Below are positions 40,501 to 55,000 of a stretch of 64,000 bases of DNA, in pieces. The notes under the pieces are model-generated. The model was not told where the DNA came from. It did no database searches and saw only the letters and a program-made list of their open reading frames with translations. The stretch's first letter is position 1, and the number at the start of each line of letters is the position of its first letter. The stretch is from Erythrocercus mccallii (Eukaryota > Chordata > Aves > Passeriformes > Dicruridae). The position numbers and the translations under genes were made by a program. Location of the stretch: positions 58,840 through 122,839 of the forward strand of contig VZRG01002000.1 of NCBI GenBank assembly GCA_013397435.1, written 5' to 3'.

Positions 40501-43500
40501 ACACTTGTTTTCCCTGTGTTTCTGTTTCTTCACTTTCTAGTGGGCTGTTCATTGCAATGATGCTGAGTCTGCTCTTCCTTGTGTTGTTGAGATTCACAGC
40601 TGGGGTTCTCTTCTGGATTTTCATCTTTGGTGTGATTGGAATTATAGGTTATGGTAGGTGTAATTTTCTAGCCTGAGACTATTTTTTCTTACTGCTTAAG
40701 TCTGAGCCAGGAAAATCAGTGGTTACTTCAATTAAATAGTACAAATGGGTGAATTAATGTCTGGTTTTAGACACAATTAAGTGAGGACATAAAAGGCAGC
40801 AAAATGTAGTAAGACTCCAGCTGTGCTGATACTTAGCAGCAGATGTAGTAACCTGCATTACCTATGCACCGTATGCTTTGTAATCACTTGTATTGATATT
40901 TCTTTCCCATATATGCGGTATCATAATTGGCTAGTCTCATAGTGATACATTTTTGGGTTTTGCTTACCTGCTTATACAAAAGCAAAACATTTGGCTTGTA
41001 AGATTTTTTTAAATTTGTCTTTGCATTCTTCAGACACGCTGCTATTGTATTGATTGTTTTTTAAAAGGCATCTGGCATTGTTACTGGGAGTATGATCATC
41101 TTAAAGGAATACCTGGATCTGACCTCACTGTTTATGATATTGGATTCCAGACAGACTTCAAAGTGTACCTGCAACTGAGGCAAACATGGTTAGCATTTAG
41201 TAAGTGCCCTTTAAATTTGGTATCTGTTAATGCATATTCAGGAAAATCAATCCGTGTCTTGATACACTTTCTGCCTTGTTAAATCTCCTCCTCTACATGT
41301 TGCTCAGAGAATTCCCTTTCTCTGTATTATGTAAAAATGTGCTTTTTTCAAGGAGAGTAGTATATTTGTAAGGGGAGATAATGCAATCACACTAGTGATA
41401 AGAGTGAAAAAATCTTTTGTTATTAGCATTCTACTTCCTGTAGAATGTTTCCTGTGTGTTCAGTCTTCATCATGGGGAAAGCAGAAGGCAATAATTAAGT
41501 TTGTCATAATGAAGTTGCATAAGGAGGGGTACTTTTCTCTCTCAGATTATTTTTTCTCCCTCTTTGAGAGCCCTGGAAATGAGATTAATAAGTCACATTA
41601 ATAACTACACTTCTTTGTGTCTTAGAATCATAAAATATGCTGAGTTGGAAGGGGCCCATCAGGATCATCAAGTCCAGCTCCTGGCCCTGCACAGGACACT
41701 CCAACAATCCCACCCTGTGCCTGAGAATATTGTCCAAATGTTCTTTGAGCTCTGGCAGCCTTGGGGCCATGACCACTGCCCTGGGGACCCTGTTCAGTGC
41801 CCAACTCTGGGGGAAGAACCTTTTCCTGATCTCCCACCTAAATCCCCCTGACCCAGCTCCAGCTGTTCCCTCAAGTCCTGTCACTGGTCATGAGAATGAA
41901 GAGATCGGTACCTGCCCTTCTGCTTGCTCTTGTGAGGATATTGAAGACCACAATGAGGTCTCCTGTCAGTTTACACTTATGTCACTGAATTTTCTTGGAG
42001 TCTGATCTAAGACTTTGGAATGAACCATTTTAAACCAAATCCTGCTGGAACAAGACAACTGTGCTGGTTTTGCACGGAAGTGATTTTTCCTTTCCTATAA
42101 GAAAGTTACAGCAAAACCAATCAGTGGCTAGGTTTGAATATTGACTGTTCTTGTCTTGTGGGAATTTTCCATGGCAGACCAAAAGAGACTTCTCTCTCTA
42201 AATGAACTGATGAAAGACTATTTTATAGGTAGTAAACTGACCTAGAGTTCCAAGTTTTGTCTCTATATGTTGTCCATGAGAAGGGAAAGGAAAGTTGTGG
42301 GGGAGGGGAAGTATTTTAAAGGTTTTATTCTGATTCTTATTAATGTTTTCTCTCTCTTGTAGTTTTGTTAATAAACCTGTCTTTATAACCTTTTAAGTTT
42401 TGAGCCTGCTTTGCTTTTCTCCTAATCCTATCTCACAGCAGAAAAAGGAGTAAATAATTCTAGTAGGCACTCAAACTACTACACATAATTCGAGAAACAG
42501 AAATTGGTGAATCTGAAACCACTACATGAATTGGTATTTCCTCCCAGTTTCAACCTGAAACCATCAACAACCTGCAGCATACACGTTTCTCCCCATGAAA
42601 GGAGGGGCAGAAGAGAGAAGAAATAACTGTCAAATATTACTTGCACTCCTGTTACTGCTCTATTAGAAGACACACAGACTTTTAGTTAATGATGAATGGG
42701 TCATAATCAAAAACACTGCTTCTCCCTATTGGTAGCTAAATTAATAGAAGAGTAGCTTACTGCTTAAATCCCTTCTCTTCTTCATTTACTTCTGTGTTGG
42801 ATCATTGAGCTTATGCGGCATCTTCTATATATGTTGTTGAGGCAGAGCTTTTTAGTGTGCTCTCTAGAGAATATTAGGACTTTATTATGCGTTCTTTTCT
42901 TGTAACTCTTCAAGCTCTTTCCCTGCCTGATTCTTAGCAGCCAGTATATAGTTTATCTAGATTTTAGTGTCACTTTCACAAGGGTAAATTGAGGTACTCA
43001 GGAATTGAATTGCTTTTCCAAAATCACCCAGCAAAGTAAATAGTTACATATCCTTGAAGAAAACATAGTCAGAGTCCTAGTCTAGAACTCATCATGTACT
43101 GACACTGCTTACCTTTTTCACAGTGTTTCAGACAAGTACATTCATCTAACAGAGCCAGATTGGAATGAGACCAACTTTAAAGAAACCTGTTATATATTCC
43201 TTCATGGGAAAATGGCATTGAAATGTATTTAACAAAAACTTTGTTCTGAACAAGGTCTATGGCTCTGAGCACCACAGTAGTCACTTGCCACTTGCAGTTC
43301 TGTTGCCAAGGGTAATACTTGGGATTGCAATTTAACATCATCTGTGATATTTGGTTTGATATTCTGAGACTGTGTCTAAGCTGTGGGACCTAAAGCCAAA
43401 TCTCATCTTCCTTTGCAAACCTTTATATAAGTTTTGGGATACTTAAGGGTACTGTCCCTTCTGTCTTCCTCTCCCTCCACAGAACTTCTTGGTTTCAGCT

Positions 43501-46500
43501 GGAGGACACAGGTCCTGCTGCATAGAACAACCTGCCCCTACTGGGCTGGTTTAAGTGTTGTCTAATGATCTGAAGCATCAAAAATAAATGGATATCTCAG
43601 AGTCAGAGGATGTATGCTTCAGGCATTAAAGACTCAGTCTTCTCTGTGAAGTTCACAGAATTTTCTTACTTTCTGCTGTAAAAGTAGTTTTGAACCAACA
43701 TGAATGGAAATCAGACAGAAGTAGACTCTACTGAAATCAGAGTTTTGATTCAAATACTGCTTATAACTAAGAGCTGTCAGCTGTAATATCAGAGCATGAT
43801 TCCAGCAACACAACTGGATTTATTTTTAACTTAAATGAGGTGAAAGGAGCTCATGCCAGGTTAATACTCAAAGAAACCTGTTGGTTTTAAAACATCTACA
43901 TTTTAGAACAATGTAGATCAGAAAAATGCACTCTCCATGAAAAGCTTGACTATTCATCTCCTATTTTTAATTATCTAAATACTGCAAATGAGCAACAATA
44001 TAGTATGAACAAATGCTTGTATTATGAACAAAATTCTTGTTTATAGAAAATAGAATTTGTAAGGATAAACTCTATCTAAGGCTAGATACTGCAGTCACAT
44101 TGAAGTAAATTTTTATCTTTTTCTGAGAATTATATGTTTCATTTTTCTGTTAAAAAATTAAATATCAGGGTTGTGAACATTCTGACTCTGCATACAGAAT
44201 TTTTTTTAGAATGGGACTTAGAAACCTATGAAATGGGATTGAAGTTTGGCAGATGCAGTTGAAGAAAGAACAGCTCAAGCAGAGAATTGTACAGAGTTCA
44301 TGGGCAATAGTTCAAATTACAAGGAAAAAAATACAGAAGCAGCATATTCATTTGGTTCTTGATGAATCTGACTTCTTTATTTGCTTATTTACAGTGATAA
44401 TACTTTGTGGTGTTGAGGTCATAATCATACTGATGCTGATCTTCCTAAGAAATCGGATCCGGATTGCTATTGCACTGTTGAAAGAAGGTAGTAGGTATGT
44501 CTGACTGATTTTAATACACATTGGATTTTATTAAATGGTCTCTAGAGTACGCTCTTCTTGAACTCCATCTTGCACCACCAAGGGGAGAAAATTGGGGTTT
44601 AAAATACAGCACTGCATTTGTTGCAGCAAACAGGTTCAACAAGGAATTCAAGGGAGGCATTCAAAGAATGCCAGTTACCTTTTGATGAGGTTGTGCTTAA
44701 TAGAGCTTTCTCTTTTAAAGTAAGGTATTTCTTACCACTCTGCTTCTTGCCTTAAGAATACATACACTGTTGATGTTACCACATTATCCTTGGTGCAAAG
44801 AAGGTGTCTCAGCAGAAAAGTCAAGTGTGCTATACTGTTTGTAGGAGCCTGGGACCTATAAGTGCCAACTTTGCTTTGTCGTTGGATTGTCTCTGGAGTT
44901 ACATACTAGTGGTAGAGGACTGGTGCTGTTTTGGCTGTGGCTCCTATTTAGGAAAGACTAGGAGATTCTACTGGCTCAAATCAGACTTCTGTGTAGACAG
45001 GCATAAATCTGCAGAGAGAAAAGGAGACTTCTGGGACCAGACATTGTAAGGGGGTGCAGTCTAAGATACTTCTTTTTAGCTCTCTGAGTAAAGAAGAGAG
45101 CAGAGCAGGATATGAGAGTTTAGGGACTAAGGGACCTCTTCATGGTGTGTTTCCTGAAATCTGCATAGGCTTTGTTCACAGTGGTTCCTGTTTTACACAG
45201 TGCAAACACTTAGTGGTCGTGTTTTGTTTGTTTGGTTGGGTTTTTTTGTTTATTTTGTTGGGGTTTTTTTAATGGGAGTATTACAAAGGATAAATGGACT
45301 TAAAACTGACTGACCTAAAACATCAGGCCCTTGGGTTTCATTGCAAATACGCTGTGATCTCACAGACCCTGAAAGAAACGCTGTGTTCTCAGAGGTAACT
45401 CTGAGTTCATCTGTATGCACTTGCTTGTGGTTTTCTGCCATCTCTGTTGCCACTGTGGTTCCTGGGAATCGGGATTTGGGATTTCTGTCATGGGATTAAG
45501 AAATACTGAAGTTCTGCATTTAGCCATATATCCGTTTCCTGTCTTATGCTGTGCCATTAGAGCATAGCAATTAATTTAGACAGCACTAAATTATACTCTT
45601 AAATTCCTGTTCATTAAAATCCAGGAACACTTTTAACATTCTTCAAAACCTTTGTTCACAACCTTGACAGGTGGAAGGATTTTAGAAAGTTCATAAACTT
45701 TTTGCTGATTTGTAATAATGTTCTGTAGTTTTCCAGCAGCATGGAAAGGTCACTTGAAGGTGAACTTTTTGCTCTCATGCATAATGGATGAGATGAAACA
45801 CTATGTAATTACTGTAAACCTAATAGACCATGTCCTGTATTTAGGAAGATAAAAAGTAAAGTGCTAATGACTGGAAATCAAATTATGTTTTTTATTACCT
45901 TTTAGCTGCATTTTCAAAAATATTACAGTTAGTATGCAAATAATTGACTTGAAATCCATAATTAGAAACAAGTTGTTAATCAGTGGTTTGGAATAATAGG
46001 CCATGGTCTTAATGGTAACTAAGAGGCCTACCAATAACTGCTGAACACAGCTAATTTGTTGTGATTATTTCTCAGACAATGGAAGGCTGTGTCCTCCAGT
46101 ATGACTCTTAATGGACTTTCTGGTCTCTGGACTCAAAAATTGATGTTTTGCTCATAACCTCTGGATTGCACATGACAGTTTCCTTGCATTTCCCCCAACA
46201 TTTACTACTTTACCTTTAGCAACTGAGTACATTTTTCTCCTTTTGCAGTCTGGAAACTGCATCCTATTAAAAAAATAGCATCAGAAGTGCCCTAAGTCAT
46301 GGGAGAAATACTGTAGGAAATAATACTAGACAAAAAGGCTTGTGATAAAGAGAGTCAACCTGTAAGTTTCAGTGAACAAAGCACATGCTTTCTGAATTGA
46401 CATTGAGATACTCAGCTGGAGGTGTGCACTTCTGGGATAGCAGCAGGTGTACCAAGACAGCTGGTATCAACTCCCACTTAAAGAGAACGAGCCCTTGGCA

Positions 46501-49500
46501 GGGTAGGAGCTAGCATGCTCAAGTTCCTGCTCACTAGTCACACTCTAGCCATAGCAATTACCAGTAGAATATCAGTCTACATATGCCTTGATATTAAAAG
46601 AAGCTCTCTAAACTGTCAACAAGAAAAGGCAATTATTCGTTTTGCCTTCCAGTGGTCATAGGTGAGCACCACTTACCTACAGCCTGTGCTAGGAAAGTCA
46701 CATAGTCACAGGAAGATGTCAGTCTGTCCTGGCATTGCAAAGACAAGTTGACTGTCTCTGCCCCTGAATAGCTAACACTTAACACAGGAAAGTCGCTGGG
46801 AACAGAGTTGTCAAATACAAAACAGAACAAGGTCATTCCGGGTCTGTAAGGGTGAAGGAAGAACACAGGATAAGCAGAGTGGGATAAAGACATAAAGGAT
46901 AATGTCTACAGCAGTCGTCAAGAAGATGTCATGGAAATCAGTTAATGGCCTGGAAAGAGATGGATCTCTGAAGCAGTTATGAAGAAGGAGAAAGTAGAAG
47001 ACAGGCTGGAACATGGCAAACTGATAAAAGTTCACCATAGTACCATTGATGAAAGTGGAGTGGTAGAAATGACAAAGTCAAGGTTTGAAGGCATAAGAAA
47101 AAAATCCTTGCAATACTCTGAGATCCCAGCACTAGGTTATGCTATGAGTGTCAACAAGGTTCTCAAAGTAAAATTGCTAGAAGAGGACTGATAAAAAGCT
47201 TGTTTCTGGAATTGTTGTAGCTTACTGATATCCTTTGTTTCTTTTCTAGGGCAATTGGCTATATAATGTCTACACTATTCTACCCAATCGTCACCTTCCT
47301 ACTCATTGCAATTTGTATTTCCTACTGGGCTGTGACAGCTGTGTATCCTTCTGTCTGTGTACCTATCTGGAGCAAGTCTTCTGGTCTGCAAGGACAGATA
47401 ATTTTCTGCTGTTTCATGTTAGTTAAATCAATATTAAGAGGGCTATTTGTTCACTTACCACTTACTCTTCTGGTGCGGTCTTCCACATGGCAAATCTACA
47501 TATGATGTACAAATCAGACAGTGATTTTATTCTAATTTTAGAAAACTGGACTAAAATTCAGGCCAGTGCAGGGGGATCATACAAATGATCCTTGTGCGCT
47601 GCATAACGTTGACTCTAGGGGTGAAAAAGGCCCTCAGCGAGGAGTGAATATGGTCTTTATTGTTCTGTGTGTGTTTTGTTCAGAAAAATATGAGTAAGGA
47701 ATGAGAGAATATATCGTGCACTATCTTCTCTGAATTGCCTAACAGCAACCACTGTTTGTTCCTGAACAGCAAGGGTTTGGTAAGGATTAAAAAATGGGAA
47801 AACTGCTATTTAAAAACCAGCTGTTATTTCATATGCAAGGAGGGTCAGTTTTTGCTGTTCAGGGAGTGTTAATTCATCCTTATGAGTATCTACTTCTGCC
47901 AAAATACAGGAACGATTGCATAGTCTGCCTTGTCAAAGATAGATGTGGAAGAGAGATGGGGACAATTTTCAAAGTTATGCCTCCTGCCCATTCTGGTCCG
48001 GGGTTATTACAGCCCCAGGTATGAGTTTGCCTTAGTTCTCTCAGTAATGGGAGTACTTGGTCTTGTCTGTCAGCCCTCCAGATATCTCTGCAGAGCAAAA
48101 GCAGTTTTTCTGTTATCTACACAAGTTCTTTAGAGCTAGTGGTTACCCACTGCAATACCGTAAGTTGCTCAAAAGCCACAGTTCTGTGATTCCTCCTTAA
48201 AATATTTCATTCAGTTTTCTGGCCACATCAGGAGAACCTGTGTATAAGGTAATGGCTAATCAAACACTGTGCAAGTATGCAAACCTAACTTGTGACCCGG
48301 AGGTAAGTGTAACAAATATTTACCTATAATGAGAGCTATACTAATTACATTCCTTAATCACTATTAGACATGCTGCTAGTAAAAAATATGTGTATTTTAA
48401 GTAATGAGTCCCCATGTTAAATCTGAAAATATTACCAATGTTCAGGGAACAGTGTTTTGTTTTATAGACATTGTGAGTTTGATTTTCTGAGTCTGTAAAG
48501 TTTCCAGTTTGTCAGTAGTTGATTTTTCTTCTCTTGAGAAAAATTCATTCTTTCAAGGATGGTTGATATAAACAACTTTTCTATTTTTCATAACATTTCT
48601 TAGTTCTCATAACAGTCCCTCTCCCAGATGTTGTTTTTGTTACTTAACCAATGGAGAGAGAGGTCTATTCTGCTGACCAATGATACGCCTTTCTTAGCGC
48701 AGCATGTTATAGAAAGGCTGGGCAAATTGTAAATAAAGCCTTTCTGATTCTTTTCTACCTTGGAGTCAAGCTCTTCATTTCGTGTCCAACAGCGACACAG
48801 ACAGAAATTAGTTTTTCTGCTAAACTGTCCTGTAAATGTTAACACTCTGATTTACAGAGTGAGAAAGGAAGAGACAGAAATAAAATTTTATTGGAAAGAT
48901 GTCCTTGAATTTGTGAGGAGTCTGTTTTTTGGTCTTCCAAAGGCAGTGGTAAGCTTTGAAAGCTGCACCTCAAACTTGCTTATGGACTAGCCATGATTTG
49001 AAGCAGAAGCTTAGCTTCTTCTGGCACAGTAATTACCTTTATGAAGCTCCAAAAATTTTTGTCCTATTTCTTTTTTTAATTTTGACTTCAGTCAAATGTT
49101 TTTTTTTACTTGGCTGTGGGTTTGAGTTTAAGGATTCTTAAAAAACTAGAAATATTTTTCAAATGTTATGCACCAGGGGAAAAATAATCCTATGCACCAG
49201 CACAGGCTGCAGGTGACCTCCTGGAAGACAGCTCTGAGGAGAAGGACCTGGGGGTCCTGGTGGACAACAAACTGTCCCTGAGCCAGCAGTTTGTGCTGAG
49301 GCCAAGAGGTGCTTCAGGAAGAGCATTTCCAGCAGGTCAGGGAGGTGATCCTGCCCCTCTGCTCAGTCCTGTGAAACACATCTGGAGTGCTGTGTCATGC
49401 CCTGGGCTCATCAGGACAAGAGGAACATGGAGCTCCTGAAGCAGAGCCAGCAGAGGCTGCAGAGCTGAGGAAGAGCCTGGAGCATCTCCTTTCCCAGGAA

Positions 49501-51963
49501 AGGCTGAGGCAGCTGGGGCTGTTCAGCCTGGAGACGAGCCCCAGCTGAGAGGGGCCCTCAGCCCTGGGTGTCCCTGTGTGCAGGGAGGGACAGAGCATGA
49601 ACCAGGCTCTGCTCTGGGGGCCCAGCAGTGGGATAAGAGGCAATAAGCAGAAAGTGATGCATTAAACTTCACTGTATTGTAGAGGTGATGCACACCAAGC
49701 TGATGTCTAAACACTACAAAAGAAAGGAATTAGAATTGATCTGGTTTAGTTTCATGTCCAAACCAAGCAAATACATGACATGAACGCTAGAAATAGGGAA
49801 AAACAATTCAATGTAAAGATTACTCCTTTTTTTACTAGTCTGAGATACATAAACTAAGTTGTGACCACATCCGCAGTTTCTATTAAGTGGTATAGCTCAG
49901 TTTTTCATTTCAATCATGGCAATTTACCTGAACATCTGATTTGGCCACTAGTTTTCAAGTTATTATTTTTTTTCTCTCTTTTTTTTTTTTTTAATTGAGC
50001 AGATTTTCTTCAACAAAGCATATATGTATCTTAAAAGTAGATTCCTGAAGTTGAAATTCCACTTATTCAAGTTTCAGGGATGTGGTGAACAGCCTTGTGT
50101 GCCAATACATAGTTCAAAGTTAAGTCTTTGCATAAGATTGCTTAAGTCCTTGATATGAATCCTTAAATATGTTGCAGTTTTGAATGAGCTAATGAAACAT
50201 CAAGCAGAGTTATGTTATTTGTATTAACCTGCTAAACTTCAGAGGCTATATACATAGAATTCATTGCTTATGATTGTGTTGTTTATTTTTCTTTCTATTT
50301 AGACTTTTAACACAACCAATGTGACTAAATTGTGCCCAGGTGCTCAGTGTACTTTTGCTTTTTATGGAGGGGAAAGCCTGTACCATAAGTACATCTTCAT
50401 CTTCCAGTTAGCCAATGCCTTTGTTTTTCTCTGGCTGGTGAACTTTGCAATTGCACTGGGTCAGTGTACCCTTGCTGGTGCCTTTGCCTCTTATTACTGG
50501 GCCTATCGAAAACCAGCTGATATTCCACTGTGGCCACTCTTCTCTTCATTTGGACGAGCAATACGGTAAGATTGTGGAGCTGGAAATGAGCCTTGCCATG
50601 TATCTGACAAGTGCTCTTTTTACATCTAGGGAAGCCAGTCCTAGAATATCATAAGAAAATGATTAGTCAGCATTATGGTGTAATCTCGGTGGCAGTCAAG
50701 CCCCCCACAGCCACCTCTTTGCTCCCCAGCAGTGGGATGGAGGAGAGAATCTGAAGGGTGAAAATGCAAAAACACGTCGGCTGAGTTGAAGTCAGTTTAA
50801 TAGGTGAAAGAAAGCTGCATGCACAAGCAAAGCAAGGAATTCATTCCCCATTTCCCACAGGCAGGCACATGTTCAGCCATCCCCAGTGCAGCTTCTTCAT
50901 GTATAGCAGTGTCTTGGAAAGACAAACTCCATAACTCCAAATGCTCCCCTCTTACCCCCTCCTTCCACCAGCTGTTACTGTTGAGCATGACACAGGGTGG
51001 TGTGAGATATCCCTGGGGTCATTTGGCATCAGCTATCCTGGCCATGTCCCCTCCCAGCTTCTCATGCAACCCCAGCCTGCTTACCCGTGGGGCAGGGTGA
51101 TGAGCAGAGCAGTCCTTGGTGCTGTGCATGTGCTTTCAATGGCTAAAACATGGGTGTGTTATCATAACTGTCCTGGTCAAAAATCCAAAACATAGCACAG
51201 CACAAGCTATTAAGAAAAAAACTAACTCTAGTCCTTCCAACCAGCACAATTGGGAAGATGTAGGTATTAGGGGAGGGCTGAATCCTGTAGCCCTACAGCA
51301 CCAAGGCTGCTGCAGCTCCCTGCCCCTAGGTCCAACCAATTGTAATGCTAAACAGGTACTCCGAGTAGACACACACAAGAAATACATATATACAACACAT
51401 GTGCACACAGATTGAGAGACAGACACAGCACTCACACCAACAGCACCAATGACTTCATCCTGTTCCTCTGTGGTAGATTGGGATGAAGGTCCATTAGTTT
51501 TATGTAATTCCCACTAATGGACCTTCCTTCCTTCACTTCTGATTTTATTTGTATATACATACACATATGCATACATATATCCATGTACTTAGGCACATGT
51601 GTGACATAACAGTCAAATATTTTGTTTTTAGATACCATACAGGTTCACTGGCATTTGGAGCCTTAATTCTTGCAATTGTCCAGCTTATTAGAGTAATATT
51701 GGAGTACCTGGATCACAAACTGAAAGGTGAGATTTGTGAATCTGCCCTAAGTTGTTAAGACTTTCCTTGCTAAATTACTTCCTCACTTTCCCAAGCTTTT
51801 TTTAAACAGAAGATGAAAGACAACATCAAATCTCAGCTAACAAAAATAAATAAATAAATAAATAAAATGCTGCTGTGGGAACTGGCCATTACAGACAAAC
51901 CTGAGAAATAAAGTTCAGATGGGATACAAGTCTGATCTAATTGAAAGCTTGTGAGTTAAATTT

Positions 51964-52006
<43 letters not shown>

Positions 52007-55000
52007 CATACCTAGAAATAAAGAAATAGTTTAAGATCTTCTGAATAGCTTTCTACATTCTGAAGACTGTTTGTGAGTTCTGCGTATGATATACTATCTC
52101 CTGCTCTTTTCAGGTACTCAGAACTCCTTCACTAGATTCCTACTCTGCTGCCTCAAGTGCTGTTTCTGGTGTTTGGAAAAATTCTTAAAATTTATAAACA
52201 GAAATGCCTACATCATGGTATGTGCTGTGTCTGCATGTGGTCTCCCCTATTTAGGACACTAAAATATCCTAGACACTATTAGTTGATCAGAAGCCAGTAG
52301 TACTTGAATCTGCTGAATAAATAATGGGATTTATGTGAGTTTTCAGTAAATGCATGTGTTTCTACCATGAAAAAGTAAGGGTTTTTTTTCCTTCTGATTT
52401 CAACCTCTTTTTTTTCCTGTCTCTGTCCATCACCCTCACTCCCACCCCCAAAATAAGTAGGAAGGGATGGAATAACTGGTTAACTCCCCGTGTAATTCAA
52501 ATTGATATCCTGATTTCAACAGGAATATTAGCTTGTTTTATATTGCATGTTGAGGACATTTCTGTTTGGAGGCAAAATTTGTATAAGCAGATCACAAGGC
52601 ATGTGATAATTGTATTTTCACCTGGAAGTTAAAAGCACAAATTCTACTAGCAGCAGCAGTGGTATTTCTCTCAAATAAGCCTTCTTAGCTTCCAGATAAG
52701 AGAAGTTTGAAATCTTCACTAATAATTAATAACATTAACATACACAGATTTTGACCTAGGGTCAAAATTGCTTGGAGCAATTTCAGTGATTGAATGATAC
52801 AGTCACATTTCTTGTCACAAAGGAGGTGGCTCTAGTGGGTCCATTACAACCTGTGTTGATGCAATTGATGTGTCAAATTATTGCCATCTTGAAGAGGAAG
52901 CGTTGGTTTTGAGAATCTTCTTTACAGGTCATAAACTGTCTGAGCTGAGAGCTGTTCTAGTATATCTTACCCTGGTGGACACTATTCCAGGAAGAAGTGG
53001 TTTTGTTTGGGGATTTGAAGGGGAAAAATGGATAGTATTCTGTCCCAGCCTGATGGGAAGCAGGGGACTGAGGAAAGTGTTTTGTGTTCATCTGAGTTTC
53101 AAGACCACATATTAGGGAGAACTATGCATTACATTCAAATAGATTCTTGCATATGAGAAGGTATCCTAATTACTTAAAGTACTTAACAGCTACTATTATT
53201 TGCAGATCGCCATATATGGTAAGAACTTCTGCACCTCGGCAAGGGAAGCATTTTTTTTGCTCATGCGGAATGTGGTGAGGTAAGGGACTATCTCCCAGTC
53301 CTTGGAAATGTCATGAGTTCCTGCTATTGCACTCTGTGGGCACACTTCTTTCCTCTCCCACTTGTTTCCTCTGCCATCTCCTCCAAATACTGAGTGGTGC
53401 TTCTGTCCTTAGACATGACCCTCACTTCTTAAACTCAGTGTGTAACAGTAGGCTGTCTGGTACAGTAACCTATGCAGATTTTCTTGTGATTGGTCCTTTA
53501 AATTCCAAAGTATCCAGTACATTGTAATAATGCCTCCAAGCAAGAAGTGCAGTCCCTGAGAGAAGATCTGCAGATACATGGGAATGGGGTGCTCATCATT
53601 TGCCATATGTTTGTTTTTTGCGCTTTGGTCCACTTGGTCTGAGAAAGGGAAAGTAGAAAAACCTAAGTCTTCAGATTAATTCAGAAATCTTATGAAGTGT
53701 TGGAGAGTGGAAGTAAAGATGATAGAATACTTTCCTTTCAAAAAGGTTGTCTGTAACAACCAGATCTCCTCTGATACTTGGAGATTTCCTGTCCCTTTCC
53801 TCCGCTAGCAAGCATGTTGCCAAACTCCCTGCTCTCATCAGTACTTTCCTTCATTGTTCCTGGCTCATCCTTTGCTACTGTAAGATCAAAAAATAATGGG
53901 AGAATAACTTAGGAGCTGGCCATTTGATGCAATAGCACACAATCTAATTACCAAGCAAGAGACACGGTAAAACTGGTTAGGTGGTTTAAAGCATTAAGTG
54001 AAGGATTTGGGAGGAGGAGAGAAATGGAGGAGAAGGCTGAAAGAGGAAAGTGGAAATGATGCTTAAGAAAGAAGAGGAAAGGACTGGAGTACTTTCACTG
54101 TGTTGCCCTGCACTAATATCAGGACAGCGATGTACATACTGAGTAATGTCTGTGCCATAAAAAAGAGAAGCTGCCTTTATTTCCTTACAGAGTATCACCT
54201 CTCTGTCCTTTATAATTTTGCTCTTAATCAGTAAGAAAAACAGTTAAAAGCTAGACATATAATTCTGTTGTTTCAAATAAAGATGTTTTTATCTTGTGTA
54301 TTTTGCTAAATCTGAATTCTGAGAGGTTAATGATAATTTGTCTCTTTAGTAGTTCTTAACGTTTATTTTTTGCAGTAGTCAGTATACTGAATATTACCAT
54401 ATCCGTGATGGTAATGTGGCCCTCAGTGGTGTCAAGAGGTTGATGATACGACATTCATTTTTCATCCCGTTATTTATCTGCAGTTTTTGATTAGACAGGC
54501 TGTCAGGACATTGAGCAGAAACTCCCTGCTGTGCTTCAATGAGAGCTGCAGATTTATTGTCAGCTTTTCTGTCTACCTTCTTTTCTGTCTTCCTGCTTCG
54601 AGGTCTCCTGCCTTCGATGTTGTACCATGATATCTTAAAATAGTAGATTTGGTATGTTATGGGGTCGTGAAAGATGGCCAGATAGGACCAAGTGAAAAGG
54701 AGTCCTACCAGCAGTCTACATAAATACTGCTTTTTGTTTTAATGTGTACTTGCCCTATTCTGGCCTGGCTTATCTGTGCCTGTAGAAGTAAGACTGAAAT
54801 AAAAATATTTGGAAGTTTTGGGTTGGTTGATTGTTTTTTTTTAACCAGCTTGAGGAATAAACAGTCTTCATGTCAGTCCTGTAGCAGCATTGCTACATTA
54901 AGGCCTTACTCAACAAAGGCTCAGTGTTTTTTGCCTCCTGAGATGACACTGTAGCAACACCTTTCTCTGCACTGCCTGTCTGTGGTGCTGTGCTGTCAGC

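Noticed and set aside
41564..42005. ORFs of 95-122 codons
   Set aside because: Inside the antisense CR1 of intron 11.
47551..47670. Possible minus-strand LTR remnant with AATAAAGACC
   Set aside because: Only one signal-like motif, no matching edges or second copy seen.
49395..49714. Minus-strand ORFs of 63-82 codons
   Set aside because: Shadow frames of the CR1 at 49.2-49.7 kb.
50797..51435. ORFs of 63-99 codons on both strands
   Set aside because: Mostly within the antisense LTR in intron 15; no viral or host protein recognised.
52870..53115. 81-codon + strand ORF in intron 17
   Set aside because: Does not join in frame with exons 17 or 18 and is not conserved in the SLC44 family as I know it.
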